DNA of 64,000 nucleotides from Ananas comosus (GCF_001540865.1 NC_033624.1:795238-859237), one strand, 5' to 3'; shown: positions 1 to 12,868, numbered from the stretch's first letter. Made by a program: numbers and translations. The notes: generated by a model from the sequence alone, not told the origin.

Positions 1-918
1 AACTACTACCATTTTGATGGTCGAACGATATTTGTATATGGCCATATGACATGCTACTGTGTCAATTGATGACTGAATGAGGTTCAACAGTTAGATCTTA
101 TTATGTTAATTTGTTGTAAAAGATTCTTCTTCTTGTTTTGTCAATATGTACTTTTCATATTTATTGCCCTGCATAGTTTTAAATGGGCCTAATAACACAT
201 TATTATTATTATTATTATTATTTTGAAGCATGCATGCCTTGTAAGCTAAAAGTGCTACAACTATTCAGCTATCATTATAAAGGTGGGAATGTGTATAAAT
301 GTTGCTATAGCCGCATCTGAACGGTATATGCCGGAGTTTAATTTACATATAATATATATGTGATAATACAGTACTGTGCACTGGGAAAACATTATCTCAA
401 TCCTGCTGGGTCCAAGCGAGGTGTTGAATGATCGGAACCTCTCTTGATTGGTGGAACAGTACTGTTTACTACTTAACAATACATGTTGGATTAATTCACG
501 CCTCACAATTATCAACTTCTGATGAACAACATGATCGATTAGGTCAAATTATGTGAGTGGTGGAAGTTAACAAGTGCAGCCCAAGCCTGGGCCCCCTCCG
601 CCACATGCAGTGTTTTCGTTAAATAGCCGTTGGAAGGTCGAAGTCGCTCTTTTGTGTAGAAAAAGTTTCTAAGAGCAAAACTCAGAATTTTCACTAATCG
701 TTTTGGTTCTGACTAATTCATCTGATTCATTCTGGAAAGGAAAGAATCAAACCAGCTTCATTAATTCGAATTAATCAGATCACTCAGAACAGCAGTTGAT
801 CCAAATTGTTTCCCCATTTAGCACTTGGATGGGCATTAATCTTATTTTCTTCCCGTGATGTATCTGGTGCACGTTAATTTTATTTTCTTCCCTTGATGTA
901 TACACTTGGATGGACATT
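1..918. other. Intergenic, no gene seen
   Basis: AT-rich DNA with no ORF that looks coding. It holds an (ATT)n run near 199-223. A short local duplication near 834-901 repeats a segment ending in TTTTCTTCCC(G/T)TGATGTAT about 39 bases apart. Confidence 0.6.
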
Positions 919-1420
919 TATTTTTTTTGAGAGAAAGATAGCATGCTACCTGTTTCATTCAATAATTAGATGAATTCAACTACATAGAGTGAGCCAGCCA
1001 GAGTCTTAGAAAGATAAAGAAACAAAAAAAAAAAGAAAACTAAAAGAAAGCAGAATAGAAGCGACAACAAGTGTCGAAAGAAAGGATATTACAAACACGG
1101 ATATCCTCTATCTTTACAAAAGACGGCCCACTTCTTCGCCAGCACTCCAATATGATGAGCAGCTGAGATAGTGTTAGAGAGTAGGTTTCGAAAAATAACA
1201 TTTTTTCTTTCACGCTGAATTGTCCATCACATAGTTGTTACAAGTATCTGAGCCTTCAAAGTGTCCGGCTGTAACCCTCTCCCCAGCAGCTTCTCCGAGA
1301 TGGTATAAACGTCATCAAAAGAGGAAGGGACATGGAGCTCATCAAGGAGTCAATTATAGAGAAATAGATAGGCAATACAATAAAATGTTAAACTATTGTA
1401 ACTTCTTTTTACCTATGTGC
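919..1420 (-). mobile_element. LINE 3' end, 5'-truncated and decayed
   Basis: On the minus strand a broken frame reads like the C-terminal end of a plant non-LTR retrotransposon polyprotein, with stretches such as KAQILVTTM and WTIQREKKNVIFRN, followed by an AT-rich 3' UTR. The element ends in ATGAAACAGGTAGCATGCTA, then TCTTTCTCTC and an A-run (T-run on plus at about 921-928). Related 3' ends recur at 39146-39197 and 39812-39957. No target-site duplication was found, so the 5' limit near 1420 is approximate. Identity as a LINE is inferred from the RT-type C-terminus, the tail and the relatives. Confidence 0.6.
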
Positions 1421-2329
1421 TAATCTGAAAAAATTGTGATGACTACAATTCCAAAGTCACCGACTTCCTATTTACCAAACCACCATGGCAAAAAAAATTT
1501 CACGTAAATTTTAATTTAATTTAAAAAATTTTCAAACTGAAAATCAATTAAGAGCAAATAAACAGGCCCTTTATAGACCCTGAATTTTCGTATGAATCTA
1601 CTATATTCAGTAGGCCACCTAGAAAAACACGTGACAAACATATATACTTGGTACAAAATTACCATAAATATAAAATATTATGAAAACCACTCCAGTAGTA
1701 ACTAGTAAGTCAAATTTAACCACCACCCTTTGGTTTAAAATTACAGCGCTTTAATATCTTTTTTTAACTTCTAAGATCTATGCAAAAAACAAAAACAACA
1801 ATTATAAACCCTGCGTTTTTTAATTAAACCAGAGAAAAATTTAAGTTGCAAATTATTCCCCACGTAGAGCCCCTTCTGTGGGTGCACGTAACGAAGCCTT
1901 TTTGGTGACAGGAACGGCAACTACAAAACCACACTTTCTCTCTAAAAAGGCGCGGGCTGCAGAAGCCGTATAAGCCTTTGCCCTTTATGTTGACATCCAT
2001 ACGTTACAACTTCTAACAGTTAGAAAGGAAACTCGGGGAGAGAGGAACTGGATCCTTTTGTTTAGAAACGGTTAAATATATTTCCAATTCTAGAACCCTA
2101 ATAAATTTTCTTCACCTTATTCTCTTTAGATTATTCTATTATGTTAAATTTAAGTTATGTCTAATTTTATTAAAAATATTTCTAATCTCCATGAATTTGT
2201 ATTTCTAGTTATATTAGTATTTAGTCACTATTATAAATACGTCTTTTATTTTATTAATTTCGTGCGGCAGAAGAAGAGAAGAATGGATGATTCTTGAGAC
2301 TAGAATTTTATAAAAAAAAACATATTTTG
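1421..2329. other. Intergenic, no gene seen
   Basis: AT-rich DNA. A slightly richer patch near 1870-2060 has no coding frame. Nothing else recognised. Confidence 0.5.
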
Positions 2330-2545
2330 TACGTCACTTTGATTATAATAAAATAAAAAAATTTTCTGCGTCTTCGCCCGCGGATATAAGCCAATGGCCG
2401 AACCACATAAATATTTGTGTATTTAATTTTTCTTCTCTCTTTTTTATTATCTCTTAGTATTTTCGCGCTCGACAAAGTAGATCTTTTGTCTTTATTATAA
2501 TAAATTGATATCAAAGAAACTTTGGTATCAGTGTAAGCTCCGGAT
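2330..2545 (+). mobile_element. Ty1-copia type LTR remnant
   Basis: The stretch has features of a copia LTR 3' half: a GCCCGCGGATATAAGCCAAT block, then GGCCGAACCACATAAATATT, then a pyrimidine-rich run. At about 2521 comes TTGGTATCAGTGTAAG, which resembles the primer-binding site TGGTATCAGAGC complementary to initiator tRNA-Met. No gag-pol reading frame follows, so this is a remnant or solo end. The left boundary is not determined. The call rests on motif resemblance. Confidence 0.5.
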
Positions 2546-5066
2546 TTCTAGCATATAATACTTACACTTATGTGGATGGTAGTTATGAGATGAAGATTTA
2601 ACTTATTATATAATACGAAAACTTAACTTGACAAATATTAAAAGTGATCGAAGATTGAACCCATACAAAACAAAGAGATTTAGAATTGACTTCGATTTCA
2701 TTTATTCATCGATCTAGTAGACAATGTGTTTGGAAATATATATTAACATGTTAAATTAATTAAAACAACATTATTTTTTAAAAGCTTAAATCATTATAAA
2801 ATAATATTTTAAATATTTATATTCAATAGTGCCTTTTACGTACATCTGGGTTTGAAGAATTTTGTCAATAGGTTTAATATATAAATTTAATTATTTTAAT
2901 AAAATTCAATAACACTAGAAATTTGATGGGCTCAAAATAAGGACCTTATGTTTTAATACCAGCACATTTTATTATTCTTTCTTAAGAAACAAAATATTTT
3001 ATTGACCGTCTATATATATATATATATAAATGCTCAGTTTAAATCGACGTGAAGCTGCCATGTTAACTTAAACTGGGCAGGGCCTAGGGGGTGGGGTGAA
3101 TTTTTTATTTTTATTTTTTATTTTTCACTTTTAACCAAAATTTATTTTTCTCTCAATGTTGTTATTTTTTTTTTCCCAATGCAATTCTTTTCTCTCTCTC
3201 TCTCTCCCTCTCTTTTACTCTCCATCAATTTTTCTCTCATTTTTTTCTGTATAATTTATTTTCAAGTATTAGTATTATAAGATCAAATTTTATATTTATT
3301 ATATATATTTTAAACCATATAAAAATACTATATGTAGAAAATTATATAATTTAAAATTCTATAATGAGATTTGAGAAATGTAGTGTACAACATTTATTTT
3401 TACAATTGATCCACAGAATTTTTTTTTCTTTTTTCTTCTATTTCCTTTGTTACTACTGTTGCTCCTACTAGTTCTTCTTTTTTAGTTTTTTTAATGTTTA
3501 TTCTATTTTTACTGCTGCTATAAATATGTAGTTTATTATTCTCATAGTTTTTGTATTTTTTTTTATTTTTTCATACATTTAATCTTATACTTTTACTGCA
3601 GCCTGCTTCTTCTTCAGTTTTTTCTATTTTCATTTTTTTAATTCTTTGGCTTCTTCTTTTATTTTTTATACTTTTATTATTTCTTCTTTCTTCAATTTTT
3701 TTTATTTATTTGGTATAATCGATTCGCCGCAACGGATGCCGTCACTAGTTGTAATTGATTCCTTTGTTTTTTTCTCTACATGGTGAGTTGGATTTTCGTA
3801 GCGTAGCAATACTCATTTTTTCCCTTCACATTTCTTTGTCATATGAAATTGTGGAATGATGTAGATATTAGTTTTGACAATTTGGGGAAGAGGAGTTAGG
3901 AAGATTAATTGAAATGTCTCTTCCCTTGTCTTTCTTTCTAAATTAAAAAAAAATAATAGTGAAAACATACAAAACCTTTACCAAAGAAAAGAATTTTTTT
4001 TTTTCATTTTTTTGGTTGAATTTTAAGAGAAGCATCAGCGAACAAGTTGGAAATTAAGAGACATAGAAAATCCCGAGTAGCTAGGTCCCTTCGAGAATAA
4101 ACTTGAGCCAAAAACGAAAGTATAAGGAAACTTCTTTTTTAAAAAAAAAAAATAATAAATTTTATGGTCTGGTTAAATTCACACAGGGAGTATTAACTGA
4201 ATTAAATAAATTAATTGTTAACATCAAAATATGAAACAGTACTAGTAGCATCATCCAAAGAATAAACAGCACGCTAATTAACTAAAAACTTACGCTTCAT
4301 ATCTCCCCGCGTGGTCACGCCTCAGACGAGAAATTCCACAAATGATGAAATTTTGTGCAACCATAAATTAATATACAATGCCCAATATTGTAACACATGT
4401 AAAATGGTAGAAAAACACGATCAAATTCCCGTGTTCATTAGTTCACCAAACATTTTCTTAGTTGAAAAATTAAGACACGTTTACACTTGTTGGCTCAACA
4501 TACGACATTTTCAATAACACTTGCCGTAATTAGCACCAACTCATTCAGATGAAACCTTAGAAGTCTCAAACATACATTAATTATAACACATCTCATTACA
4601 TAAAAGAAAAGAAACTTGCCTCTATGGGCTATTATTGTGGAAACAAATGCCACTTATTTTCTTCACACTCCTTGGATCCATCCTAACACCACGAATTTTA
4701 GCACAGCCCACCAAAATCTGTTAGAGAGATCTAGAGAGAGAGAGATTGCATTAGGCATGGATATATTTATAAAGCAAAAAAAAAAAAAAAATCAAGTAAA
4801 GATATATAGGAAGTATTAGTTCAGGCAAAATACACACTAACAAATTATAGATAATTGAAGTCTCAATTTCAATTGCTCATAAGTTGTATATTTAATTCGT
4901 ACTATATATGATCTATAAGTCTCTTACCATTCTTTTGGTTTACACAACAGGGAATTGATAATTAAGATTGAGTTTTTAATTTTATTTTGTTAGTGCACCT
5001 TTCATCTGAATTAGATTAAGTGAGACCTAATTTGAAGGAAGAATATTACTCACCAAATCATGTATC
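2546..5066. other. Intergenic, no gene seen
   Basis: Very AT-rich. A (TA)n run lies at about 3011-3028. An inverted repeat at 3032-3077 has arms CAGTTTAA and TTAAACTG around a short loop. Long T- and pyrimidine-rich tracts fill 3100-3720. Short ORFs at 4311-4517 and 4616-4819 show no recognisable motif or codon bias. Confidence 0.5.
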
Positions 5067-6202
5067 TTAGGAAGGGAGCTCCTCAAGAGCCACCTCCTCT
5101 ATAGTCAAATGATTCATCGCTTGCATGTCACAGCACTTGCACGGCCTCACCACCGCGCCGTGGCTGTGGCCGAGGGGTTGCAGGGCGACACCTCCGCCGG
5201 CGGTTGCAGGAGGTTTCCTCGCAATGATCACGGAGTTTATCACCTCATCGTCGGGGTGGTGCACCGCCAACACCTCGAACCCCTCGAGGTCCTCCATCTC
5301 GACCACCGGGTAGAGGAATCCCCGCGCGCCCTGCGCGCTCCGCACCACGAGCGCCGCCCCAGGTGCCATGCTCGCTGCCAGGTGTGCCACCACCCTCACC
5401 TTCTCCTCCCGTCCGATCCCCACTAGCGCTGCCAGGAACACCACCTCGTACCTGCTCAGTACAAAATCATTAAAACACCGTTCTTTTACAGCTTAAAATA
5501 CAGATGCCCTAATTTCAATTATCTCTTATTTCAATTTGGTATATACAGTACTTCTGTACGAGCGTCATAAGCTTTTAGAGAAAAATGATCGATAGTATTT
5601 AATTTACGGTACTTTGCGATCTCCTCACGGGTCGCATTCATGACGTCGACGGTGCGGAACGCCATGCGCGGGCCGACGTCGGCGTCGGCCCTCACCAGCC
5701 GGCGCGCCTGCGCGTTGGCCGTGGCGGAGAGGTCGTAGTTGTAGAACCTGGCGGCCCGCATGTGGCGGGAAGCGAGGACGATCGAGCTCAGCGGCAGCGG
5801 GCCGGATCCGACGAACGCCACCCGCGCGGCCGCCGGAGCCCCAGGGACGTGCCGGGCCAACAAGCTGTACTCCAGATGGCTCAGCTTGAGATAATTGGAG
5901 TAGTAAGGAAACAGCTCGAAATGCTCGAGTGGGTTCTCATAATTAGAGGCTAAGAGATCTGAGTAGTGGCTTTCCAAAAGCCCCTCGGCCTCGCCGCAGA
6001 GGCGGATGAGGTTGGATCTCATCTCCTGCTCGCCATTGTTGCTGAGTTTGGAGACGTCGATGGGGCTCGCGGGGATGCAGGCGAGGACGAGCTCCGTGAA
6101 CAGGGCGTTCACTTCTTCGGAGGGGCTTAGGTCGGGGAGCTTAGAGATGCTCTCGTAGATCTCTGTGATCTTCTTCACCAACATCTCCTCTTGGTTTCCC
6201 AT
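5067..6202 (-). CDS. NAS: Nicotianamine synthase, two exons
   Basis: Nicotianamine synthase joins three S-adenosylmethionine molecules into nicotianamine, the metal chelator used for iron and zinc transport, releasing methylthioadenosine. Exons are 6202-5613 and 5451-5067, giving 324 residues, the usual family length. Family landmarks read in order: an N-terminal helical region (LPDLSPSEEVNALFTELV), ENPLEHFELFPYYSNYLKLS, the Rossmann-type RVAFVGSGPLPLSSIVLASR, YNYDLS, and after the splice KYEVVFLAALVG and GARGFLYPVV. The C-terminus carries VVRPCKCCDMQAMNH. The 161-base intron (5612-5452) is AT-rich and uses GT-AG. I chose the ATG at 6202 because the only in-frame codon further 5' offered as a start is TTG at 6208. 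Most described NAS genes are intronless, so the intron is unusual. A pure (CT)n tract lies in the transcribed-strand leader just upstream. Confidence 0.95.
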
Positions 6203-6212
6203 GGCCAAACCC

Positions 6213-6215
<3 letters not shown>

Positions 6216-6261
<46 letters not shown>
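6216..6261. repeat. (GA)n microsatellite in NAS leader
   Basis: An uninterrupted GA run of about 46 bases begins 14 bases upstream of the NAS start codon. In the mRNA sense it reads (CT)n. Confidence 0.95.
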
Positions 6262-6263
<2 letters not shown>

Positions 6264-6321
6264 AGTGTTAAAGCCACAAGCCTAGGCTTTGGATTGACAT
6301 GGATGGTTGAGTACATATGTG

Positions 6322-6334
6322 TGTATATATATAA
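6322..6334 (-). promoter_or_regulatory. Likely TATA box of NAS
   Basis: On the minus strand TATATATATAC lies about 120-130 bases upstream of the start codon, with the CT repeat between. This spacing fits a short CT-rich leader. No known iron-deficiency element was recognised nearby. Confidence 0.45.
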
Positions 6335-8796
6335 CTGGACAAGGGGAAAGTGGGGAAAGTGGGGAATATTGCCCCCACTTCTTATATTAATTGGATGGCT
6401 TACTTAGAATAATATATTTATAAATCGTTTTCAACTAGAAATGTAAACGTCATATATCAATTATTAAGCTCTTAGCCAACTAAGTTATATACGATCCATA
6501 ATATATTTATAAATTGTTAATAGATCAACATACTTATTATAAAAATTTTCTTTTATTAGTTCAAGCACACACTTTAAGATTGTACATGAATATGCTAACA
6601 TATCACAACTTGTAAAAAGCCCTTTGTGAGGGATCAGAATAATTATCCAAAAAAGAAAAATTAAGAAAAAAAAACTAAATATTAGGTACTTGGGATTAAA
6701 AATATAATTTAAAATCGAATTAATGGTTGTGTAATAGATGCAACTGGTGCAAGCAATGGCTGGTTATTTTGAGTGGTGGCCCTCCAAATTCTAGGGCCCT
6801 TTGTGTCCTCTTCTTTTGATTTTGCTGTGAGGTTGTGGTTGCGTATACCGATCGATTGAGGAAGAAGAATCGTGGACCGTTCATCTTGAGAATTGCTTAA
6901 TCCGGTCCGTGAATGTCGACGCATGGTTCCTACCATGTACATATTGGGTTCCGTTAAGTAATCTAGTGTAATATAATATTAGACATAATGCAAAGCCAAA
7001 AGGAATAATTCGAGTCTTGATTGCTTTCACACTTGTATACGTGAGTATAACATTAAAATAAAATATATTTATAGAACGTTACAATAGATTACGTGTCTAT
7101 AAGCTATCATCGTAGGTGTCTATTTAATATGATATATATAGGGGTTTTTTTTTGAGAGAGAGAAAACTATGATATTTATGGTTAATTTTGTTTATGGTTG
7201 ACACTTTGTGATGGCACATTTCATGCACGGACTTGTCTCCCCGTATATCTAGCAAGCTAGCTAGTTCCGAAACTACGAAAATATTTAATTTAGTTACCAA
7301 AATCTAAGAAATAAATAGAATGGCCATCAAAGTTTTATATATCATACTTAAGAAAAAAGAGAAAAATAAAGAAAAAGTCTTACAATTATGTTTTATCATA
7401 TGGAATGACTTTGACAATGACTATATAATATATGGTCAGTTTACGATAATCTACCAATATGTAAAAAGATTTAAGGAGCAGTAAAAAAAATTATCTTTTG
7501 CTTTATAAACTGCTTTTCTTGTTAGCTAGCTAGCTAGCACAAGGAACAAGAGCATTTTGATGTCGACTTACCCGATGCTTAAAATGAGATCAATAAACCT
7601 ACTACCTAGGAAATATAATTTGCTACTTCTAAGCTCTGTGAAGCCATATTTGTCGGTATTCGTTAATCTTATACTCAAACATATGATTCAACATATCTTC
7701 TTTGTTTATCGAAAGGATTTGTGATAATTGACTATTGTATATATATATAGCTTATACATCTTCTAAATTATTTCTCTAAAATTATTATAAATTATCTTAT
7801 ACCTAGAATGTATTATAAAAAAAAAATAAAAAGTACTTGCAAAGGTCTTGGGGGACCTAGAATGTATATATAGCTTATACAACTTAAAATTGAACTTTTA
7901 AATTGCATTTATGCAAATATGAAAGAAAATTGACAAATTGCAAAAATTATCGACAAACAACTCGTTTCGACATTCAAACAGGCCATAAAATTTCTACAAC
8001 CTATCAATAGTTAACTTCACTACTCGAGCAATATATATTTTTGCCAATTCAAATGTTCCTTTAGTCGATGAAGGCATTGTATGTGGATAGAGAAGTACAA
8101 GCAAGAAAGAACTAAAAAAAGGAAAAAAAAAGTGGAAAAATGATGATAATGTAGTGGATAATTCGATCGCGAAACTCTTAACTTTTTCTTTATCGTAGAG
8201 TGATATATAGAACAAAAAAGGTTGCGATAAAAGAATGGAAAGAGACACATGACATTGGGAAGTTGAAACTATTAATTGGTCAATTTGATGATTTCATTAT
8301 TGATAGGTCCCATCCTGCTTTTCTTCTACTATGTAGGCATATCTCTTGCGTCAAGCATCTATATATGCAGGCCCATAAAATTTGTGTTCACACCGTATAG
8401 AACCCCATATGTGCAACTGAAAATATATAAATCTAAAAAGCCAACAGTTGAATTTCATTAACAACATAATCTTTATATAGATTCACATCACTAGAAAATA
8501 AAATAAGGATTCTTAGCATACATACTTTTAATAAAAATTAAACAAATTAAATAAGTATCTCTCTAATTAAACTTCATATTTATTTGTGCGCATGCCGCTG
8601 CTAAGATATTTATTACTATGCAAATTAATCAAACAATTTAGCAAAGACACCGACTTGTTTGTAGGAGAAACTTTATCATTGACAAATTTGCATAGTAATT
8701 TGTTTATAGTAAATAAAACAAACAAATTAGTCGCATCGATAAGAATAGATACCTTGCATGTCACTGTCTCAATGTAAGAAGGCTCAGTAAGAGCTT
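6335..8796. other. NAS upstream and intergenic DNA, no gene seen
   Basis: AT-rich DNA with no coding frame. It contains a small T-run plus GAGAGAGAGAAAAC insert at about 7145-7167 between imperfect copies of TATGATAT, and a (CTAG)n patch near 7524-7539. Confidence 0.5.
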
Positions 8797-8816
8797 AAAC
8801 ATTTATCTCATTAAAC

Positions 8817-8965
8817 CGATTGTCCCTAGAGCAAGTGGCAAAGTGCTTGGTGGTTGATATCCGAGACCCAAGTTCGAATCCTAGTTGATTCACATTTCCA
8901 GCTAAGTTTATTTCTAAATGAAATAAACAAAGCGGGTAACGTGCTATCTATCTCTCTCAAAAAAA
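8817..8965 (+). mobile_element. tRNA-derived SINE with 20-bp target duplication
   Basis: The element starts with a pol III A-box-like CTAGAGCAAGTGGCAAAGTG and a B box GTTCGAATCC. It continues through GCTAAGTTTATTTCTAAATG and ends in GTGCTATCTATCTCTCTC plus an A-run. A perfect 20-bp duplication (AAACATTTATCTCATTAAAC) flanks it at 8797-8816 and 8966-8985, so the boundaries are firm. Relatives lie at 17217-17364, 43551-43707, 30608-30718 (minus) and 38305-38459. Confidence 0.9.
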
Positions 8966-8985
8966 AAACATTTATCTCATTAAAC

Positions 8986-9935
8986 ACGAGGATCATAATT
9001 AATCAACTGCTAACAATGTTGGACCTTAATTACGCGTCCATTTCCAACCTCAAAACCAAGAGAGATCTCTCACTGGTAGGACTCAGAGATGATCGAATGG
9101 GTCGTACCATAAATAGCCAAACTTCCTTACGAGTATTTAGAATGTGCTATACCTATATATACAAGTCACAAACGGGAAGTTAATGTCTTCACACATGTTG
9201 CATGATCGACATGATTTTATTAGAGTGTATTTGTTCAAGGATGGGACAAATTTACTGTACAACTAAATATTAATTTAGATATATCCATATGTAGGTGTTA
9301 AATATATTCTTGGGCCAACTTTAGAAAGAATAAAACTTACCATACTGTTGCCATCATATGATAAGACATTAAGAGACTCTAATAAATGTTTCGCACACTA
9401 CTTGCCGATTAGTCCATTAGTGAAAGTATTTTGTTAGTTTTTATATACATGTGTTGTTCTATTATTCTGTATATTAGGATGTCATGAGTATAACTCTTCC
9501 CAATCCATTGAACCACTTTTATGCTTCTATTATGTTGGAATGAAATTGAAAAATATGATAAAAGAATGGTTCACTTTTCTAGCCAGGAAAAATGAGATAA
9601 AAAGATACATTGGAACTGGCAAATGCAACAGAGAGGGGATTAAAAAAAAAAAAAGGTACCAAGACACCATGACAATATTTTTAACAGAATGCCTCATGAC
9701 ATTCTGTTTATAAAATAGTAGTATCAGAGAAAACATATTTTTGCATGTCTAACTTATATGTTTATAAAATAAAATATTGAATGGCCCAGGAGCAACCATA
9801 TCGTGTCTAACAAACACAACAACTGAGAATGCCTTTTTCCAACTTATGAGCACAGTGTCATTAATTGGTGATTGAGGTTTAAATAAAGCTGCTTAATTTA
9901 CAAATGCTTTTAATTAAGGGACTGCGCACACTAAG

Positions 9936-9937
<2 letters not shown>
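8986..9937. other. Intergenic, no gene seen
   Basis: AT-rich DNA without a coding frame or clear repeat. Confidence 0.5.
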
Positions 9938-9969
<32 letters not shown>

Positions 9970-10194
9970 CTAGGCTGAAATACTATCAATAGCACCAAGC
10001 TATCGGTGCTATTAATTTTTTAGCTCTTGGATTGAGAAATGTGTGATTAGGATAATGTGGGCCCCCTAGGGTTGAGTGGATGGTTGGTTGAATAGTATAA
10101 TTTAATAGATAAAAATAATTAAATGATTAAATTTAATGGTAGAAAACTTGATAGTACTAAGCTCGTGATGCTATCGATAGTATCCCAATCGGAC

Positions 10195-10220
<26 letters not shown>
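9938..10220. mobile_element. Micron-like MITE inside a (TA)n tract
   Basis: About 225 bases (9969-10193) sit between two TA-dinucleotide runs, 9938-9968 and 10194-10220. Imperfect inverted arms lie close to each end: GAAATACTATCAATAGCACC near 9977 and the complement of GATGCTATCGATAGTATCCC near 10167. A further short palindrome, TAGCACC/CGGTGCTA, lies at the 5' side. There is no coding capacity. Micron elements of rice are known to be flanked by (TA)n; membership of that family here is inference. Confidence 0.6.
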
Positions 10221-10229
<9 letters not shown>

Positions 10230-12868
10230 TAATAAAATCTCATCAGAGACAGTTCACGTGGCTCAACACTAGCGGGGAACAAAAGTAAATTTTAAGTCTT
10301 AGTTATCTTTCCATACTCATCAGATAATTGTTGCACATAATCTTAAGTAAATTAAAACAAAAGTACACTAGACAAGATGCTTATGTATTCAAACATCTTA
10401 AGTTGGGTCTATATATAGTTACTTTGATTGCAAGTTACTCAACAATTTGAGACATTGGTGCTTTGTTGCCACTTATTGGATCTATTACTATAGGCTAATT
10501 AATGATGGCCTAAAATGACCTAACTTTTTGCTTTTCCTTATCCCTAGCATTAATGTATACTACTAGTGGAAGTAAATTAAACTTCTTGAGCTGAAAAACT
10601 CATACAGTTGGTTGAAGTAGTGCACCAGCCCTGGATATGAGTACCTAAATCCACTGTGTCTAAGTACATTGTCTAAAGAAGAATTATCTATGCAAAATGA
10701 CTAAGTAATCAAATATTTTCATTTCCCATAATTCCTACACACAAACGTTACAGGATGAAAAAAAAAGAAAAGAAAACCATAGGGTTCAAAGTATGTAGTT
10801 ATGGTAAGTAGAGGACCTTAAACAAAATTTCAGCTATCTCAGTGTTCATGGATATTTAAGGAAAAAGAACCACAATTCTTTCACAATGAATTATTAGTTA
10901 CATTAACTAATCCATGCATTTATAGCCCTACCATGAGAAGATACATTTGACTTATTTAATGATTAATTTAGTACTAGAATGATTATGATATAGACATAAT
11001 GATATCTGATTCTCTGTGGACGCTCCTTTTCGCATGTCCGTAGGCGCCACCACGATGAAAATTGAAAAAACAAAAACAGAAAAAGGCAATGTCGACATAT
11101 GATGTCACCAAACAATGGTTTGAATACAGCATCTCATGAGAATAATAAGCATACTTTTTATATCAATATACAATCACACAAAGCCATATCATATCACTCT
11201 CTTTATAGTAGTGCTTGGTCTCTCCTTTCCACTTCTTTTTGAACGCTTTTCCTTTTTTAATAGTGGTTTTTAGCACACAAAGGCAAGCTCCTGCATAGAT
11301 TCTTTGTTTGAGGCACAAAGAGGAGAGATGTTCCACACATGTGGATGTTCAACTGCGTGGGGAATTACATTTGCACTGTATGCAGTAGTATGTTTAATTA
11401 TGGCCTTCCATATTGCCGCTTTATTCTCACAAAAAGAAGCAAAGTGCGACTACTCGAAGCAGTAATAATATAGGCAACTTTATCATTGACTTACTTTTCT
11501 GCTGATATTGTTTTTATTAAATCATGCACTTATCCTTCCTCTCATTTGTTGTCGCCCGAATCATAACAAGCAATTGGTTAGGCTTTGTTGCTGGTACATA
11601 TCTTTTTAGAGCACTTATGGTTCACCTCATCTACTCATCCACTCAATGAAAGCGAAAGGAAAAAAAAAAACAAAGAAAAAAAGAAGCCAAAAAGCAAGCT
11701 CATGTAATCTCACAAGGAAAAAAGGACGATCCAAAATAGCCTCATGTAGCGTGCAAGAAACTTAAAAATGACTAATGATCGACATGCGTTGATTATTACT
11801 TCATGTTTAAGTTGCTTCTAATCGTGTCTATTCTAGTGCGGTTACGCCGTTGTTTTGTCATCGTATTGATCACTTGAAATCCTTCATTCAGTTGGCCATA
11901 GTACTATGAAAGATTCGAAAGTTTTTTATTAAAATTTAGAAGTTGACGAAGTGATTTCGAAGAGCCAAAAGCAAAAATTCTAAGAGGTATCTATCCTTAA
12001 TTATTCTTCCTCGATCGATTACATTGAGCTTTCTCAACTTTGAGCTTAATTCCTCGATTTCGAAGAGCCATAAGCACACATTCTATAGGTATCTAATGTA
12101 CTGCATTTACAAAGAGCAATATGCCGTAGGAGACAAGATATAACATGATCTAATTACCTTTGCCATGCTATATATTCTGCTGAATAAATCACAAAGCGTT
12201 CATAATAGAACCTTACATAAATACCCGTAAAGTGCTTAATTTGGAGAGAATATATTGTGCGAGAACCATCGGAGAATCAATCGTTTGGCCAGAAAGAAAT
12301 TAATTAAGCGAAGCAGAGTTATATTGTAAAGATTAATTTCAAGCCGTTTCATATCAAATTCATTTTTTTGGCCAAATAATATGGTATCGGAGACGGTCCC
12401 TGAGGTCATTGGTGCATTAAGTTACCTCAAATCCTCTACCAAATCATAATCACTTTGCTTTGCTCCAACACATTAATATTACGACAAAGGGATAAACAAA
12501 TTGTAAAATTTGAAGCAATTTTATGGGATTCTTATATAGGAGACTTTGCACCAACAATTAAAGGTTAATCAATAAATTAACTTTTGCTTCTCTAATAAAA
12601 AAGCTTCACTAGTCACTACTCAGTTCCATTTAATTATTTCAAACTTTAGAGGAGCACATACAAATTAATTACCACGAAAACTAATCCATATGTAGCATCT
12701 AATTATTAATTAAGCCCCTTAACAACCAACCACTTAATTTAAAGCCCACAACACCCCCATACAAAACCCCGTAAATATGCGTGTATTCCAACTAAACAAG
12801 GACGATTTAATCCACGGGTAATTTTGCGAGTAAGCCCCTGTAAGTGTTTGGAATCTGAGAGGAGGGGG
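10221..12868. other. Intergenic, no gene seen
   Basis: AT-rich DNA downstream of CP12. No coding frame, tRNA or miRNA precursor was recognised. A-rich runs occur near 10758-10775 and 11660-11690. Confidence 0.5.

Noticed and set aside
3049..3066. GTGAAGCTGCCATGTTA, resembling miR167
   Set aside because: It diverges from miR167 after GAAGCTGCCA, and the surrounding hairpin has only short arms.
5109..5426. Open frames on the plus strand opposite NAS exon 2
   Set aside because: They are shadows caused by high GC3 of the real exon; the NAS protein frame is unambiguous.
8854..9183. 109-codon open frame
   Set aside because: Its first part lies in the SINE, and the rest has no codon bias or motif.
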